NCBI RefSeq assembly: GCF_017654505.1
Contig: NC_054538.1
Location: 66,464,678 to 66,528,677 of the forward strand
From: Polyodon spathula
Lineage: Eukaryota > Chordata > Actinopteri > Acipenseriformes > Polyodontidae
Direction of reading: 5' to 3'
DNA: 64,000 nucleotides
Made by a program: the position numbers and the translations under genes. This document shows, one piece after another, positions 46,502 through 57,973 of the stretch (the first letter of the stretch is position 1; the number at the start of each line of letters is the position of its first letter). Under the pieces are notes generated by a model. It was not told where the DNA came from, searched no databases, and saw nothing but the letters and a program-made list of their open reading frames with translations.

Positions 46502-47210
46502 TGTGACAGAAATACAATGAATCTTGGTTGTAAATCTCCCTCCCGACCTGTGAGGGCGCTATGCACCGAGGACAGAGTTCTGACAGTTCTTTCCCCGGGT
46601 TGGGAAGTCAGTCAGTCTGGAAGAAGGCAAGACTCAGTTGCAAGAACATATTGACCCAGAAGGGAAACGACGTAGCAGCCGCAGATTGCAAAGGCAGCTG
46701 CACTCGTTTACCAAGGGGTCATGCGTGACAGTATATAAGGGGACAGAGAATCGTAATCTATTCCTTTGCTTTGGTTACAAAATATAACCCAGAAGGACCT
46801 GTGCAGTAATTGTGAGATATCGTGAGTGTTTGTTTGTCTTGTCTATAATTGTTACTTGCATTTTCATAGACGGCTAACACGTTCTGGAGCTGTTGCTAAG
46901 GGCTAGTATAAAACCAGGAACAGCACTACACTATTGTCACGTATTAAACTGTATCACCCACCCAGGACTGGTGACTGTGTTTGAATATTGTGGGAGAGAT
47001 ACCTGTGTTTATTGTTTGGGACTGCAAACCCATTATTTTTTATCCCGTTCATTACGCATTACTGTGCATTGCCAGGGATCACTGTTTTGGTCACCAGACC
47101 TGGATTATAAAAATACAGAAATTATTTTTCCATACCGGATTACAATCTCTGTCTGTTTATTCCTGCACTGCATCACCTCTGCACCTGTACACAATATACC
47201 ACTTTGCCAT
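46502..47210 (+). mobile_element. LTR-like insertion in the L2 element, 709 bp
   Basis: Begins TGTGACAG and is flanked by the direct repeat AGTACA (46496-46501 and 47211-47216); the L2 sequence continues on both sides ('aagagcagttac' phrases). A TATA box (TATATAAGGGG, 46732-46742) sits about 235 bp in, as in an LTR U3, and CAGAAATTATTTTT/TATTAAA-type signals follow. The right end (…TTTGCCAT) is not canonical CA and the duplication is 6 bp, so solo LTR is likely but not certain. The 111-codon frame 46893-47228 has no recognisable motif. Confidence 0.6.
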
Positions 47211-47615
47211 AGTACAATAAATAAATAAGAACGATTTCAAATAAGAGCAGTTACAAAAAATGTGAATACAGTACAAGATACAGAATCAAGTACAAGATAC
47301 AGAAAATACTTTAATTAAGAGCAGTAGTAGAATACAGCAAAATATGGGGCAGTGCAGTGCAAGTGCAACATGTTGCAAATATTGATACAACTGGGTGCCT
47401 TATAATGCAGTATAGTCGACAGTTGTGAGGTTTACAGATGCTCTTTGAACAGATGTGTCTTGAGGAGACGTCTAAAGATGGTCAGGGACTGAGCAGTCCT
47501 GATATCCGTAGGTAGGTCATTTCGCCACTGAAGGGCAAGAGTGGAAAAGGAGCTGGCTCTGTAGGTGAGGGAGCAAAGGTGGGGTACAGCTAATCTGCCA
47601 GTGGCAGAGCAGTGG

Positions 47616-47632
47616 GGGGGGGGGGGGGGGGG
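47616..47632. repeat. poly-G tract
   Basis: About 17 consecutive G within the L2 3' region. Confidence 0.9.
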
Positions 47633-47834
47633 TAGGGAGAAATGATAGTTTGGAGGTAGGAGGGGGCAGAAAGGTCTAGACAGCGATAGGCAAGTAAAGA
47701 GTCTTGAATTGGATGCGAGTGGCTATAAGGAGCCAGTGGAGGGAGCAGAGCAGCAGGTTAGCGTGGGAGAAACAAGGAAGGGAAAAGACCAGGCAAGCAG
47801 AAATCCAAAAGAGTGGTTGGGGTAGGAGGTGGAT

Positions 47835-48251
47835 GTTGAAGTCACCTAATAGAACAGGGGTGGAGGGAGAGGAGAGGAGGAAATCAAGCTCATCAAGACA
47901 GTGAGTCAGGGGTCAAACAGGGAGGTAGAGAACAATAAGGAGGAGGCGACAAGATGCGGTGATTTCAATTGTGCGAAACCTGAAAAGGTGCCAACAGAGA
48001 GAGCATAGAGCAGAGGAGGCAGAAAAGAGCAGAGGGAGAGAGCAGAAGTCCTGTTCCTCCACCCCATCCAGAGGGTAGAGGAGTGGGACAGGACATAGAG
48101 AGAGGAAAGGGCGGCCAGAGTGGTTATTAGGGGAGATCCAGGTTTCAGTAAGAGCTAGGAAGTCAAAAGAGAGGTGAGAGGCAAAGGCAGAGATAAAGTT
48201 AGCTTTATTGGAAGCTGAGCGGCAAATTCTAGCAGACACCAGAGAGAGCAT
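47835..48251 (-). pseudogene. L2 endonuclease domain fragment
   Basis: Frame 48251-47913 begins 'MLSLVSARICRSASNKANFI' and includes 'SFDFLALTETWISPNNHSG', where the E of TETW is a catalytic residue of APE-type endonucleases. A shifted frame at 47846-47835 encodes GDFN, another conserved endonuclease motif. The central part and everything downstream are deleted. Confidence 0.75.
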
Positions 48252-48500
48252 GTGGGGGGTTCAGAGGAAAGAGGGAGAGGCAGGGAGATCAGATTAGAGG
48301 AGTTAGATTTGTAGCGTTAGAGAGAAACCTGAGGTTGGGAATGAGAGGAGAGGATTAGGGGGATATTAAAGTTAGTAATGGTAGGGAGCAGTAGAGGAGA
48401 GGAAGTAGAAATGGCTATAGGAGAGGGTAGTGCCGAGAGGGAGGTGAAAACAGACAGATACAGGAGGAGTGACAGCATTAATTAAGAAAAAGAAGGAAAA

Positions 48501-48953
48501 TGTAAGCAAGCCTGGTCTGGAGTTGGAGCCTTCACACCTTGGAGTTTTAATGTATTTATCTTTAAAAACACCACAAGGATATCAGTTGATATAGCCAAGC
48601 ACCTGAGTGGCTAGTGTTGAAGCTGCTAATTGTGCAAAGAGACTTCCTCGTGGGCTGCAGTGTTGATAATTGAGATGTATAAAACATGCCACATTACCAT
48701 GACTAACAAGCTATTAACTGTGTATGATATCCCTCATATGACTTTCAGTGTTGCAACCGTAATCAGCCTGCTGTGTAATGGGGATGGTTATAAGTTCTCT
48801 AGTTCCAGTGCTGGATGTGCATTTTAGGCAGCATCTGGTTATAAATGAGACCACCTGTAGCCAGTCAAGCTTTAGTAATGAGCCCAAGGAGAAGGCAATT
48901 ATCCCTGGTAATTCCCAAAGTGATGGGTATTATTAAGATAGAGTCCTATTCAT

Positions 48954-48985
<32 letters not shown>

Positions 48986-50448
48986 GCATCTTTTGTTCAG
49001 GATTGTTTTTGTTAAAAATGATTTTGATTAAATACATTTTCCAGTTCCAGTTAAAATTGACTATTTGAGAGGAGTTTATAAGTGTATTTTCCCCATTTCA
49101 TAGCATTGTTTAATCTATGAGAATGTTTAGAAGCACTCTTTAAATACTTAAACATTTCTTAAAACAATTCTTACAATATTATGAATAGTTAACTAACCAA
49201 TCAACCACTGAATCAATAAATTAATTGAGCGGGCAGTCAGTCAGTCAGTCAAATTAGAATGTCCAGGCATTTACACTGTGGTTGTCTCCAAGATTCGAAA
49301 GGCCGAATTTGAACGTTGCAAACTATTAAAGATGAGATCGTCTGAAGATCAACAGTCAACCTCTGCTCCATTTGTCAAGCCAATTGCCCCTTTCACCCGC
49401 CGAACCTAATTTAATGTTAGCTGAAATTCGGTTTGTAGGGCTATTGCTATATAATTCACTATAACCTGCAACCACCTGGGGTTTTGCCTTGAAACCCATT
49501 AACAACGAGATCCTGCAATAGAACAGTACAATACAATACATTGTTACACAATAGACTAATAATAATAAAAAAAATGTACTTACAAATGTGTCAGGGTCGT
49601 TCTACCATTAGAGTGAGTTTTGCAGCTTGTGTTTTTTCAATACACTTTTTTTATTAGAAAAACATTTAAAATGTAGCAAATAACACTTTTGCTGAGCTTA
49701 ACAGCAGAAAATCTCTTAATAACAAGACATAAGTACTTGTCTAAACCAGACTGTGTCAACTATGTTACAGACACATAAGTACTATTCTCTTGTTCTTTTA
49801 ACGTGAAATTTCCATATCTTTAAACAATACGCTATTAGTACACTTAGTGTGCGTTTTTAGGTTTTCTGCACCATTTCAGTTTAGGCTGTGAGTGTAAGTA
49901 GTATCAAATTTCACTTGCCATGCTAGTAGGGTGACAGCTGGACTTGTCTTATGCTAAGACTAAGAGACTGACTTTCTGACTTTTGTGATTTCTGTTTAAT
50001 ATTCGTGTACTTAATAAAATACTGTTATTGATTAAACATTCCTTGTGTCTAGTGTGTGTGTTCATAATAAATCCTCGATCTTGTAACACGTCAATTAAAC
50101 ATTTACAAGAGAACCTACATGAAGCTCTAACCCATCAATTAAAGAATTGTTCTTGCAAAGTTGTAACGTGACAGGAGCTATTCACGCCCGTATCAGAGTT
50201 GTATACAGATCATAGTAAATATGTAGTCGCGAATATGCCTTCCCCCTCAATTTATAGAACTTAAGGAACTCTCCAACAGTTAACAAGTTCACAATTATCT
50301 TGGCGAGGAGCAGCCCAAATGCCAGCAATCATGGAAGGGAGACCACCACAAGGCAAGTAAGCTATAAAAGGAACAGTTGTATTTCTTTACAAGAGGCAAA
50401 TTCAATTTCCAATGAGACCAATGAGTAAAAAAACAGAAACATTAAATA
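48501..50448. other. Intergenic DNA
   Basis: Contains (AAAT)n at 48954-48985 and a short TCAG repeat at 49239-49252. No gene or complete repeat recognised. Confidence 0.55.
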
Positions 50449-50456
50449 CTATAGAT

Positions 50457-50628
50457 CAGTGGTACTCAACTCTGGCCCTTGAGATCTAATCCAGTCCAGG
50501 TTTTTACTCCATGCCGGTTCTAATGTAGTTAATTGAAGCTGCTTAGAGGCAATTAACTAATTTAGGACCTGGTTGGAACAAAGACCAGGACTGGACTAGA
50601 TCGCGAGGGCCAGAGTTGAATACCACTG
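50457..50628. mobile_element. hAT MITE, 172 bp, target duplication CTATAGAT
   Basis: Left end CAGTGGTACTCAACTCTGGC, right end (reverse complement) CAGTGGTATTCAACTCTGGC; the inverted repeats run to about 45 bp each. A perfect 8-bp duplication CTATAGAT stands at 50449-50456 and 50629-50636, diagnostic of hAT. It inserted at the very edge of a second hAT element that starts at 50637. Confidence 0.95.
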
Positions 50629-50636
50629 CTATAGAT

Positions 50637-52705
50637 CAGTGGTTCTCAAACTGGAGGATGCGGACTGTATACTGAGGGTGCGTTAGAAAGGTCAGGGTTT
50701 TTAATTTTTTTTTTTTTTTTTTACATCTTAAGACTTTATTTGGGTTTATTGCTTGTTTTGATTGGATCATCAATATTACTTCCACCAATCAGAGGGATGC
50801 ATACATTACTTGTGGCGATCCCACCCTCTGTCAGACTGGTATACAGAACATGTAAAGAATCACCGGACAAGGGAAAGAAATAACTTGTCAGATATCAAAG
50901 TGCGTCCTCACTGTTGCACTTCAGCAGCTAGTTGAGCATATCGAAGTTTCTTCCTCTCATATGCCTCATCCACAGTATCCTTCCATGGCAATGTTAACTC
51001 TACCAGATGAACAAGGCATGCTGATCCGGACCACAAGACAATGACTGGTAGAAAGTTAGTGGTGGCAATCTTAGGTGGAAAAATAAGCTGTTGACCAACA
51101 TCTGCCAGCATTTTCCAGTCTCTAGCAGCTTCCAGTTGTCCTGGACGAGGCTTGGTTTTAACACCTTTTCTTGGTGGTTGCTCTCCTGGTTGGAGGAATA
51201 TTGTCTTTTGTGTGTAATGCTTTGATGGAACTGGTGGCAACTTATTGGTCAAGTTACACTTGTCTTCCAATGCTGAGGCCAGACATTGCAGCACCTGGTC
51301 ATGGTGCCAAGTACGTCCTTGGCTAAGACCCACCTTACATCCTGTCAAAATGTTCCTTAATGTTGCAGGTGATGAACACAAAGGACATGAGGGATCCTCA
51401 CCCACCCTGAGGTTTAGGTTCTGTGGTGATGGGAGAACATCATATGTTGATATGATGAGGAAACTGATCCTGCTCTGTTCCATTGTCCATAGGTCTTTCC
51501 ATTGTCCACACTCTCATATCTCATTCATTCTCCCAACTTGGCTTGGGAAACGGACATTACACACCTCTTCCTCTCCTCCTGCTTTTGCACCTCATTGACT
51601 ATCTGCTTCCTTCATTGAGCTGGGGTTGCCATGTAGGAAATGAGACCATGCCCCACTCTTCCATGCTGAACTTGCCCCATAATATCACCCATTCGAAGAG
51701 CATCTTCCACAGCTTTCTTTGCCACCCACTTTCTTCCAGTTTTCAACACAGGTGCTGCCTCCCTTACGCATTTATCGCGTGAATCTACTGATGTAATTTC
51801 CAGTCGGACTTTGCCGCACGTAAACTCCTTAGTTAGAGATTGGTAGCTGCAGTAATCCTTTACCATAAAGTCCTACTCTGCTGAGGCAGCGTGGAACTCC
51901 CAAACATTTCCTGATGTATGAACTGATTAAAGCTTCCAGCTTCTCAACTGTTGTCAAGGAAACCTCATACATAGTCTAGCCACAGCAATCTTGGCAGTAG
52001 ACCAAATGGAAAGCACCAGAGTTTCAGTTTGCCCGGTAAAGCGCTGCTGTCTGTGCTGTTCAACCCTTCCACTGTTTGTTGTCTAACTTCTCCCACATGA
52101 ACTGTGTCCTTTAGATCCCCGTCATACTATCACCAAGACTTTTCATTGGCTTCTCAGACTCTGTTGGTATTGCCTCACCATTAACCATTTATCTATTACT
52201 TTATCTTTAATTACAGAGATGCTTCTTGATTTCATGGGAGAATTGCATTCGTGCCCATTCGATGTTATTATGCAGATATATTTCATGAAGTTAAGATTTA
52301 TTTAAATGTTTTTGGAATTAAAAGTATAAAATGCAAAATGTGCTGTGAAAATATCACCCAAGGTAGCAAATCCGCCAAATTTAATACCAGCCAAAATTTC
52401 CCGTTATACAATATATATTAAATTAAAACAAATCTGCTGACACCTCCAGGCATGTCAAAGTTTGTAGATGGTGCTGTGCATCTGCCTGGTACATTTTAAG
52501 CTTGCATATTTTTCAATGAAGTCCACTGCCATCTGGTAATGTATGTCGTTTATCATTTTTCGTGTAGCATGATAAGTGTAGGTTGGTAATCTGCAGTGTT
52601 ACATTTGCTTTTACAATGGATCGGTGAATGGGGGGGGGGGGGCATTGCCAAGTACCACAGACAAGAAGAAGAGGGGTATGGCCCAAAAAAGTCTGAGAAC
52701 CACTA
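50637..52705. mobile_element. hAT (Charlie-like) element containing a LINE relic
   Basis: Left end CAGTGGTTCTCAAACTGG, right end GTCTGAGAACCACTA; flanking octamers CTATAGAT (left) and CTACAGGT (right, 52706-52713) match at 6 of 8, consistent with an old 8-bp duplication. End sequences match the second copy at 57974-58740 (shared 'attacttccaccaatcagag' and 'tgtggtacttg' phrases, opposite orientation). No hAT transposase frame survives; a minus-strand LINE fragment fills 50900-52150. A poly-T tract is at 50707-50723 and a poly-G tract at 52630-52642. Confidence 0.75.
50900..52150 (-). pseudogene. LINE reverse-transcriptase C-terminus with R2/NeSL-like endonuclease, relic
   Basis: Minus strand, 5' to 3'. 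'VEGLNSTDSSALPGKLKLWC' (about 52070), then 'YEVSLTTVEKLEALISSYIR' and 'KCLGVPRCLSRVGLYGKGLL' (51965-51855), the reverse-transcriptase thumb. Frame 51866-51612 holds 'RDKCVREAAPVLKTGRKWVA'. Frame 51483-50908 starts 'MEQSRISFLIISTYDVLPSP' and carries a zinc-knuckle-like 'CPLCSSPATLRNILTGC' (the usual His is Asn). A restriction-like endonuclease core follows, 'FLPVIVLWSGSACLVHLVEL' and 'TLPWKDTVDEAYERKKLRYA' (PD has become PV). The layout zinc knuckle, PD..E..ERKK is that of RLE-type LINEs (R2, R4, NeSL, Hero). Frameshifts and lost catalytic residues make it inactive. Confidence 0.75.
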
Positions 52706-52713
52706 CTACAGGT

Positions 52714-53859
52714 GATAAAATCACTCAAAGTTTAAAAGTATTGAATTTAAATCAGTACCTTACTGTCTGCACAAAGACAAGAGTGGTGATCATCCCAATT
52801 GGACTTATGTGATATGCTGGCTACCCATACCCATATCAATACCATTCCAATTGCGATTCCCCTACGGCCACCACCAGATCGACCCTTGCTGTACACTACA
52901 GCACTATAACCCTTGAGACCACATCTAACTAAAATAAATAAAATAATAAAATACAGCCTTGGGATACTACTTTAAACTTAAATACAGCTGAAATAAAATC
53001 AGTACAGGCGTGCTTGGCATGGTATATTAAGACTACAATTTGTAAACGTGGCATCCGAAGAGTTTTTCAATTACCGCCGTAACGATTCTCAATAAAGTCC
53101 AGCACCGCACTCTCGGGTCCCTCCACTCACTGCTACTTCAATGTGTATATATATATATATATATATATACGTCTCAGTAGTTCTGTAGGCTGGTAAACTG
53201 TACCGGCCCCCATCATTACTATCACGTGTGGGTGATAATTAGTCTAGTTGCAGGGCCGTGCATATAATAAAAAAATAAAAACAAAACAATCCAAAAACAA
53301 TGAAAATTGATCGAACACGAATACAATATATTATACGAAAACTAAAAATACTAAAGTGAATAATAAATCTTTATTAGTGCACGTAATGCACATAACAGCA
53401 CTGTAACACATCCTAATAGAAAACTTAACATTTTAAGTACAGTAAACAAGTTCAAAATCAGCATTTAGCTGTAACACAGAAAATAAGCGTGTTCAATGCG
53501 AAGAATGAAGACATCAGCATTGCAAATAATTTCGTTTTTTTGTTAACATGAACATTGAACTGCTTTGAACTGGCATAGGCAATCCTTCATCTTACTCTGA
53601 CACTAGTCTGACCCAGAGACTTCAAAGTGCCTGCACGTCTGAGTCAGTAAGAATTGCATCATCCTGGCATTTTGCAAACAGACACACTTGGTGTGACATC
53701 ACGTCTAGTGCACAAGTTGCGTAGTACGTAAACTTAGCTGTCAGTGGATCGCATATGTGGTTAGCATTTTGTTTCTCTTTTTAGTTGTACATAGTGTTTT
53801 ACAAGTTAGGGGTCTACACTAGGTCGGTCAAACGACTGATTCCGAAAACCTAAACACGT
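52714..53859. other. Intergenic DNA
   Basis: (TA)n at 53145-53170. A-rich tract 53265-53330. No gene recognised. Confidence 0.5.
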
Positions 53860-54115
53860 GACATCCTCTTCTTCCTCTTTGGGCCCGGTGCTTCTCTTAG
53901 CCCTGTTCGGGTATCCACTTCCACCTCCTGGTGTGGGGGTGGCAGTCAGGTGACACATGCCCGACCTCTCCAATGGCAAGGCACCACTCCTCCCCTTTTA
54001 TGCAGGTGAGGCAGACATCCATTCCTTGGTCCATTCTTCTCCATTGTCAAAAAAACAATGAAAAAATACACTGTGTACCCACAGTACTGTTCCTTGCCCA
54101 CATACTGTGAAGGCG
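53860..54115 (-). pseudogene. Gypsy gag nucleocapsid remnant next to its LTR
   Basis: On the minus strand, downstream of the LTR and primer-binding site. One frame reads 'EEWCLAIGEVGHVSPDC', a zinc knuckle (C-x4-H-x4-C with the second Cys altered), then a charged linker 'LREAPGPKRKKRMS'. The matrix and capsid parts expected between primer site and nucleocapsid are missing, so this is an internally deleted copy. Confidence 0.55.
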
Positions 54116-54122
54116 CTGTTTT

Positions 54123-54138
54123 CCACTTCTTGACACCA
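54123..54138 (-). promoter_or_regulatory. Primer-binding site, tRNA-Leu type
   Basis: Minus strand TGGTGTCAAGAAGTGG, one base longer than the common TGGTGTCAGAAGTGG that pairs with the 3' end of tRNA-Leu in gypsy elements. Lies 5 bp from the LTR end. Confidence 0.7.
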
Positions 54139-54143
54139 TAGCT

Positions 54144-54560
54144 TGTGTGGTGCCATCACAGACCAGGAAATGCAGAAACACAGTCTGACGAGTGAAGTGC
54201 GGCTTCGCAGTTTTATTATAAGTAAATGATTTAAACAAAACAGTTATACCAAAACAAAATGGCATGGTGGACAAACAGACAGACAAAACAAACACTGGAT
54301 AAACCCTAAATAAACAAGTATCGCGCTGGCTCCCTTCTCTCTTTTCTGTTCTCTCCCTGAACACACCAACCCCGCGTGAGAAATCTGTGACTCTCAAATA
54401 CAGCTGTGCCGGGATTCAATTGCTAATCATTCAATCTGGCCCCAGCATATTCTGAACTTGAACTAATTGTGACATTCCAGTGCCCACATATCATACACAC
54501 ATTTTAAATCACCCGTGCTACATAACCCACACTATATACAATAATCCAAAATGCACCCTA
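54144..54560 (-). mobile_element. Gypsy 5' LTR, minus strand
   Basis: Distant relative of the solo LTRs at 21753 and 23235: shared order of 'tttattataa' (polyadenylation region), 'gacaaacagacagacaaaac', 'caccaaccccgcgtga', 'gattcaattgctaatcattc', 'cccacatatcata' and 'acattttaaatcacccgtgc'. Its minus-strand 3' end adjoins the primer-binding site. The 5' end (right side) is approximate; no duplication found. Confidence 0.7.
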
Positions 54561-57238
54561 GAGATGTTCAGCTGATGTGAATCCACAAACACGTGGCTGC
54601 ATTTCTATTTTCCTCAGGACTTACAGAGAGAGGAGTCAATGTGCTGTAGTGCCTCTTTATAAGAAACAATTTAAAACAACAGACTCGTAGATTCAGCCAT
54701 CAATGTCAAATCACTTGTGTAATTGATCTGAGACCTCCACAGATTGTTGCAGATTACACTCAGTATTGAAAGACAGTTCCAGACTCTCCAAGCATCTGAT
54801 TGGTTTAAGACCTCCTTCAACATTCAAAACACATTCACAAGCCCCTGAGCAGGCAGACTACACTTATAAAATGGACAGAAAGACAGGATTTGAAACCATA
54901 TTCTCCATATTCATTAAGGATTGTTTTTTGTCCAGGAAGTATGCTAATTCATACAAATCTACCTCTAGTCCCCAGTGCATGTGTTCAGCAATACACCAGT
55001 GACTCTGGTAACCATAGCGAGGTTCTGCTATATAAAATCATCATTTAGGACCGCCTGTGTTCTGTAAAAGGATTTGATGTGTTTCATTTCAGTTCAGTGC
55101 ATATGAAAGAACTGTGTGAAAAATGTCATTGTTCCATTTCTGGAACACTGCTGCATTGCACGTGTAGAGTAAATTATTGAAATTCAGCCCAAGTTTCAAC
55201 GCACAGCATCTATCAATTCCATTTAATAAGCACAGTTAAATAAATAAATAAATACAACACATTTTACTGTAAGGATTAATTTACCTACAAAAATATGTTT
55301 TACATATGCCCAAATAAAGAGGTGTTGCTGATTAAAACAACAGATCACTGAAGTTAACAGGGGTATTAACACGCATTGCAAGTTAGACAAATTAACACTG
55401 ATTGGTCACCATTTTACTCAGTCACCCAATTCCCAATTCATCAGTCATCACTATTGATTGAGTCAATAAGAATTAGAAGCAGATTAGGAGTTCTGATCAC
55501 TCAACCCAAGAAACACTCACACTGTCTCGTACTGCTTGCAAAAACTTAGCCAAGGGCTGTGGTGGAAACTGAATTCACTACTGACTGCTTTAGTTGAAAC
55601 TTTGTTCTTCTGACAGGCTCATATTGCCCAAGATGCAAATGCCCAGCACTTCGGGAAATACAGATTTTCAGCTCTTTACATTGTGCTTTACAAAGACTGG
55701 TGTATCCTCTCTGTGTGAGATGAGCAAGGAGTGATCGGATGACTATCTATCCCTCTCAACACCAGTGAAACGCATTGATAGGGCTGACAGTGACAATGAA
55801 GGGAGGCCAAATAGACTTCAGAAAGTTACAAGAAAGGGTTTAAGGATCTGCATTTAGCTGGGTATTTTGAACCATTTACATCTGATATAATCCATCTCAT
55901 ACAAATACATTTCAGATGATTATATCACAACAGTGTCAGGGTCTACTATATAAATACATAATTAAATAGATGCCTATGTTTCTGCTTGTATGGTAAACTC
56001 TGCTGTTTCTGGGCTGTGAGTGTAGGGTAAACCCTGAAGTCGGCAGTGTTAGTGTGCCGAGGGAAATGAAGCTCCAGTCGAGTGTAACGCAAGCAGAGCT
56101 TGAGACATGTTTCCACTTGGCTGCTTCACTGCCATAGAGCTACCCTCCGATTCTCTCTGCAGGTACAGCTGTACCTGCAATAGCTACACACAGGAACACA
56201 TGTTCCTGTCGGCATTACAAGCTCAGGGGGAACTTGTCTATCACCCCGACCAAGGAACTGAATCAGTCTATCACATAAAGAGATTCACAGTACCCAGGTA
56301 TGGAAATAACTCCCATTGCAGAGAACTCTGTTCCACTCCTGGTTTTTTAAGAGTTTATTAAGACACACCTCATCTTGTTACCCATACACTATGGATAATC
56401 AGGCTAATTTTAAAACCTGGAATGGGAAAAACTGCTGCACAGTAAGAGTCTCATTTCCATCCCTTAGTACCTGTGTCCATCAACACAAGTGGCATAGATC
56501 TGTACCTGTTCTTTACTTACATAGCAGTGACAGCCCTGTATACCATTCAGAATTTAACCATTCCTACAGGTCTATAAGAGTAGACGTCATGTATATGTAA
56601 AACGTACAAGCCACACTATTCACATAGTAGAATAAAACCTGTCTTTAAACCACTGCAGTTAAAACACAATTAAACACACTTTTTACAGTCCTGATTTGTC
56701 CCAATTAACAGCAATGCAAAGTCACCTTCAACATATAGGCCACCCTGTATTTAGTATTAAGGCCATCAGCTGTAGTCCCCAAATGTATCAAGCATCTATT
56801 AAATTGACGAACATAGCGCAATCTACCCCCACCCCCCTCTTTTAAATCTACAAATATTTATTCATTTGTTACACGTATCTTCTGTATAAAGCCACATTTT
56901 GTTGTACCCATTCAGGCCTCAATTTGCAAGATGTCACTTTATAAATGAAACCACTGCATCTTGCTAATCTTGAAATATATTGTAATACACATTTTAAATT
57001 ATTAACCATGAGAAAGTGTTAACTGCACAAGCTGGAACTTATTAAGTCAACGTATTTTTGCTGCAATAACATTACAGATGTTTCTGGAAGAGGGTCTTGC
57101 TGCAGTCACACAGACAGACAGATAGACAGGGAAATGCTCCTCAGCTCCTTCCCTCACACTGCCTCTATTCTTTTTTCTCTTTTTAATACTGGCGGAGGGG
57201 TTCTAGCAGCCAGCTCTGTGGAAATGTCAGATGGAGCG
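54561..57238. other. Intergenic DNA
   Basis: No gene recognised. Small frames (54766-55002, 56107-56361, 56316-56600) lack motifs. (AAAT)n near 55240. Confidence 0.5.
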
Positions 57239-57620
57239 TTGCTGCTGCTGCTGCTGCTGCAATTAAAGGCTAATTTAAACATGTAAAGATGTAAAGAGCG
57301 TCTCTTCCCCTAATGCAGGATCTTTATTTATTTCATTTTTTTCTGACATTTAAAGAGGCGTACGAAAGGTTAGCGTACAAAAAGTGATTTGCAGGCAGAA
57401 GCAGGCTTTGTTCCCTTGCTCCCTGACAATTAGGAGATTCGGAGATTCGGTTTAACGTGAATAGAGAGACAGCCGATCTGCAACTCGCTGCTTTTGCTCT
57501 GCTGCTGCATGCTCCTCTAAAACCCTAATTGGGTGCTTCTTCATCATCTTCTCTGCTCTGGAGCAGGTAATGATCAGAGCGTGAAGTTTACTTTACTGCA
57601 TCAGCCAGTGAGTTTTTGAA
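57239..57620. other. Candidate conserved non-coding element starting with (GCT)n
   Basis: (GCT)n at 57240-57260, then unique, homopolymer-poor sequence with homeodomain-type cores (CAATTAAAGGCTAATTTAAAC, split by position 57262-57281) and a direct repeat 'ggagattc ggagattc' at 57433-57448. Judged by texture only. Confidence 0.3.
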
Positions 57621-57839
57621 CCCACCGCAAATGAAGACATGTCGTAGGCTATGGATTAAGCTGTTACAAACTACCACAGCAAGGTAGCAGGCATATCAAA
57701 GACTCCCAGCAAAAGACAAGGAAACAAAAGACAAGTAAGGGTTTGATTTGGATCTAGAATTTACTCCACTCCAAGCATCTATAAGAGAGGGGAAAAGGTT
57801 CAGTTAGTCAAAAAAAGTTGCTTCATATAGTAAACTCCA

Positions 57840-57965
57840 AGTCTCTTAGCTCTAATCGGTAGCCACACTGCTTCCCACCAAGTCTCTCAGCTCTAATCAT
57901 TAGACCACACTGCCTCCCTCCCTCCATCCCACTCTCAGCTCTAACTACAAGATCATACTTCCTCC
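57840..57965 (-). repeat. 42-bp minisatellite, diverged cluster 1
   Basis: Three diverged copies of the 'cagctctaaccactagacca' unit found at 59515-59945. Interrupted on its right by the hAT element at 57974. Confidence 0.8.
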
Positions 57966-57973
57966 CTCCCAAC

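Larger units (their letters stand above)
46272..48500 (-). mobile_element. L2-type LINE, minus strand, internally deleted and interrupted
   Basis: Read on the minus strand: a pyrimidine-rich 5' part (48500-48260), an endonuclease frame (48251-47835), a jump to the 3' untranslated region (47780-47230) that forms a well-known fish repeat ('gtcttgaattggatgcgagt' on the plus strand), and, beyond a 709-bp insertion, the terminal tail at 46310-46274 ('ctgggtaacggtgtctgcta' + 'agaaataaata'), the standard L2 3' end. The whole reverse-transcriptase domain is missing. Confidence 0.8.
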
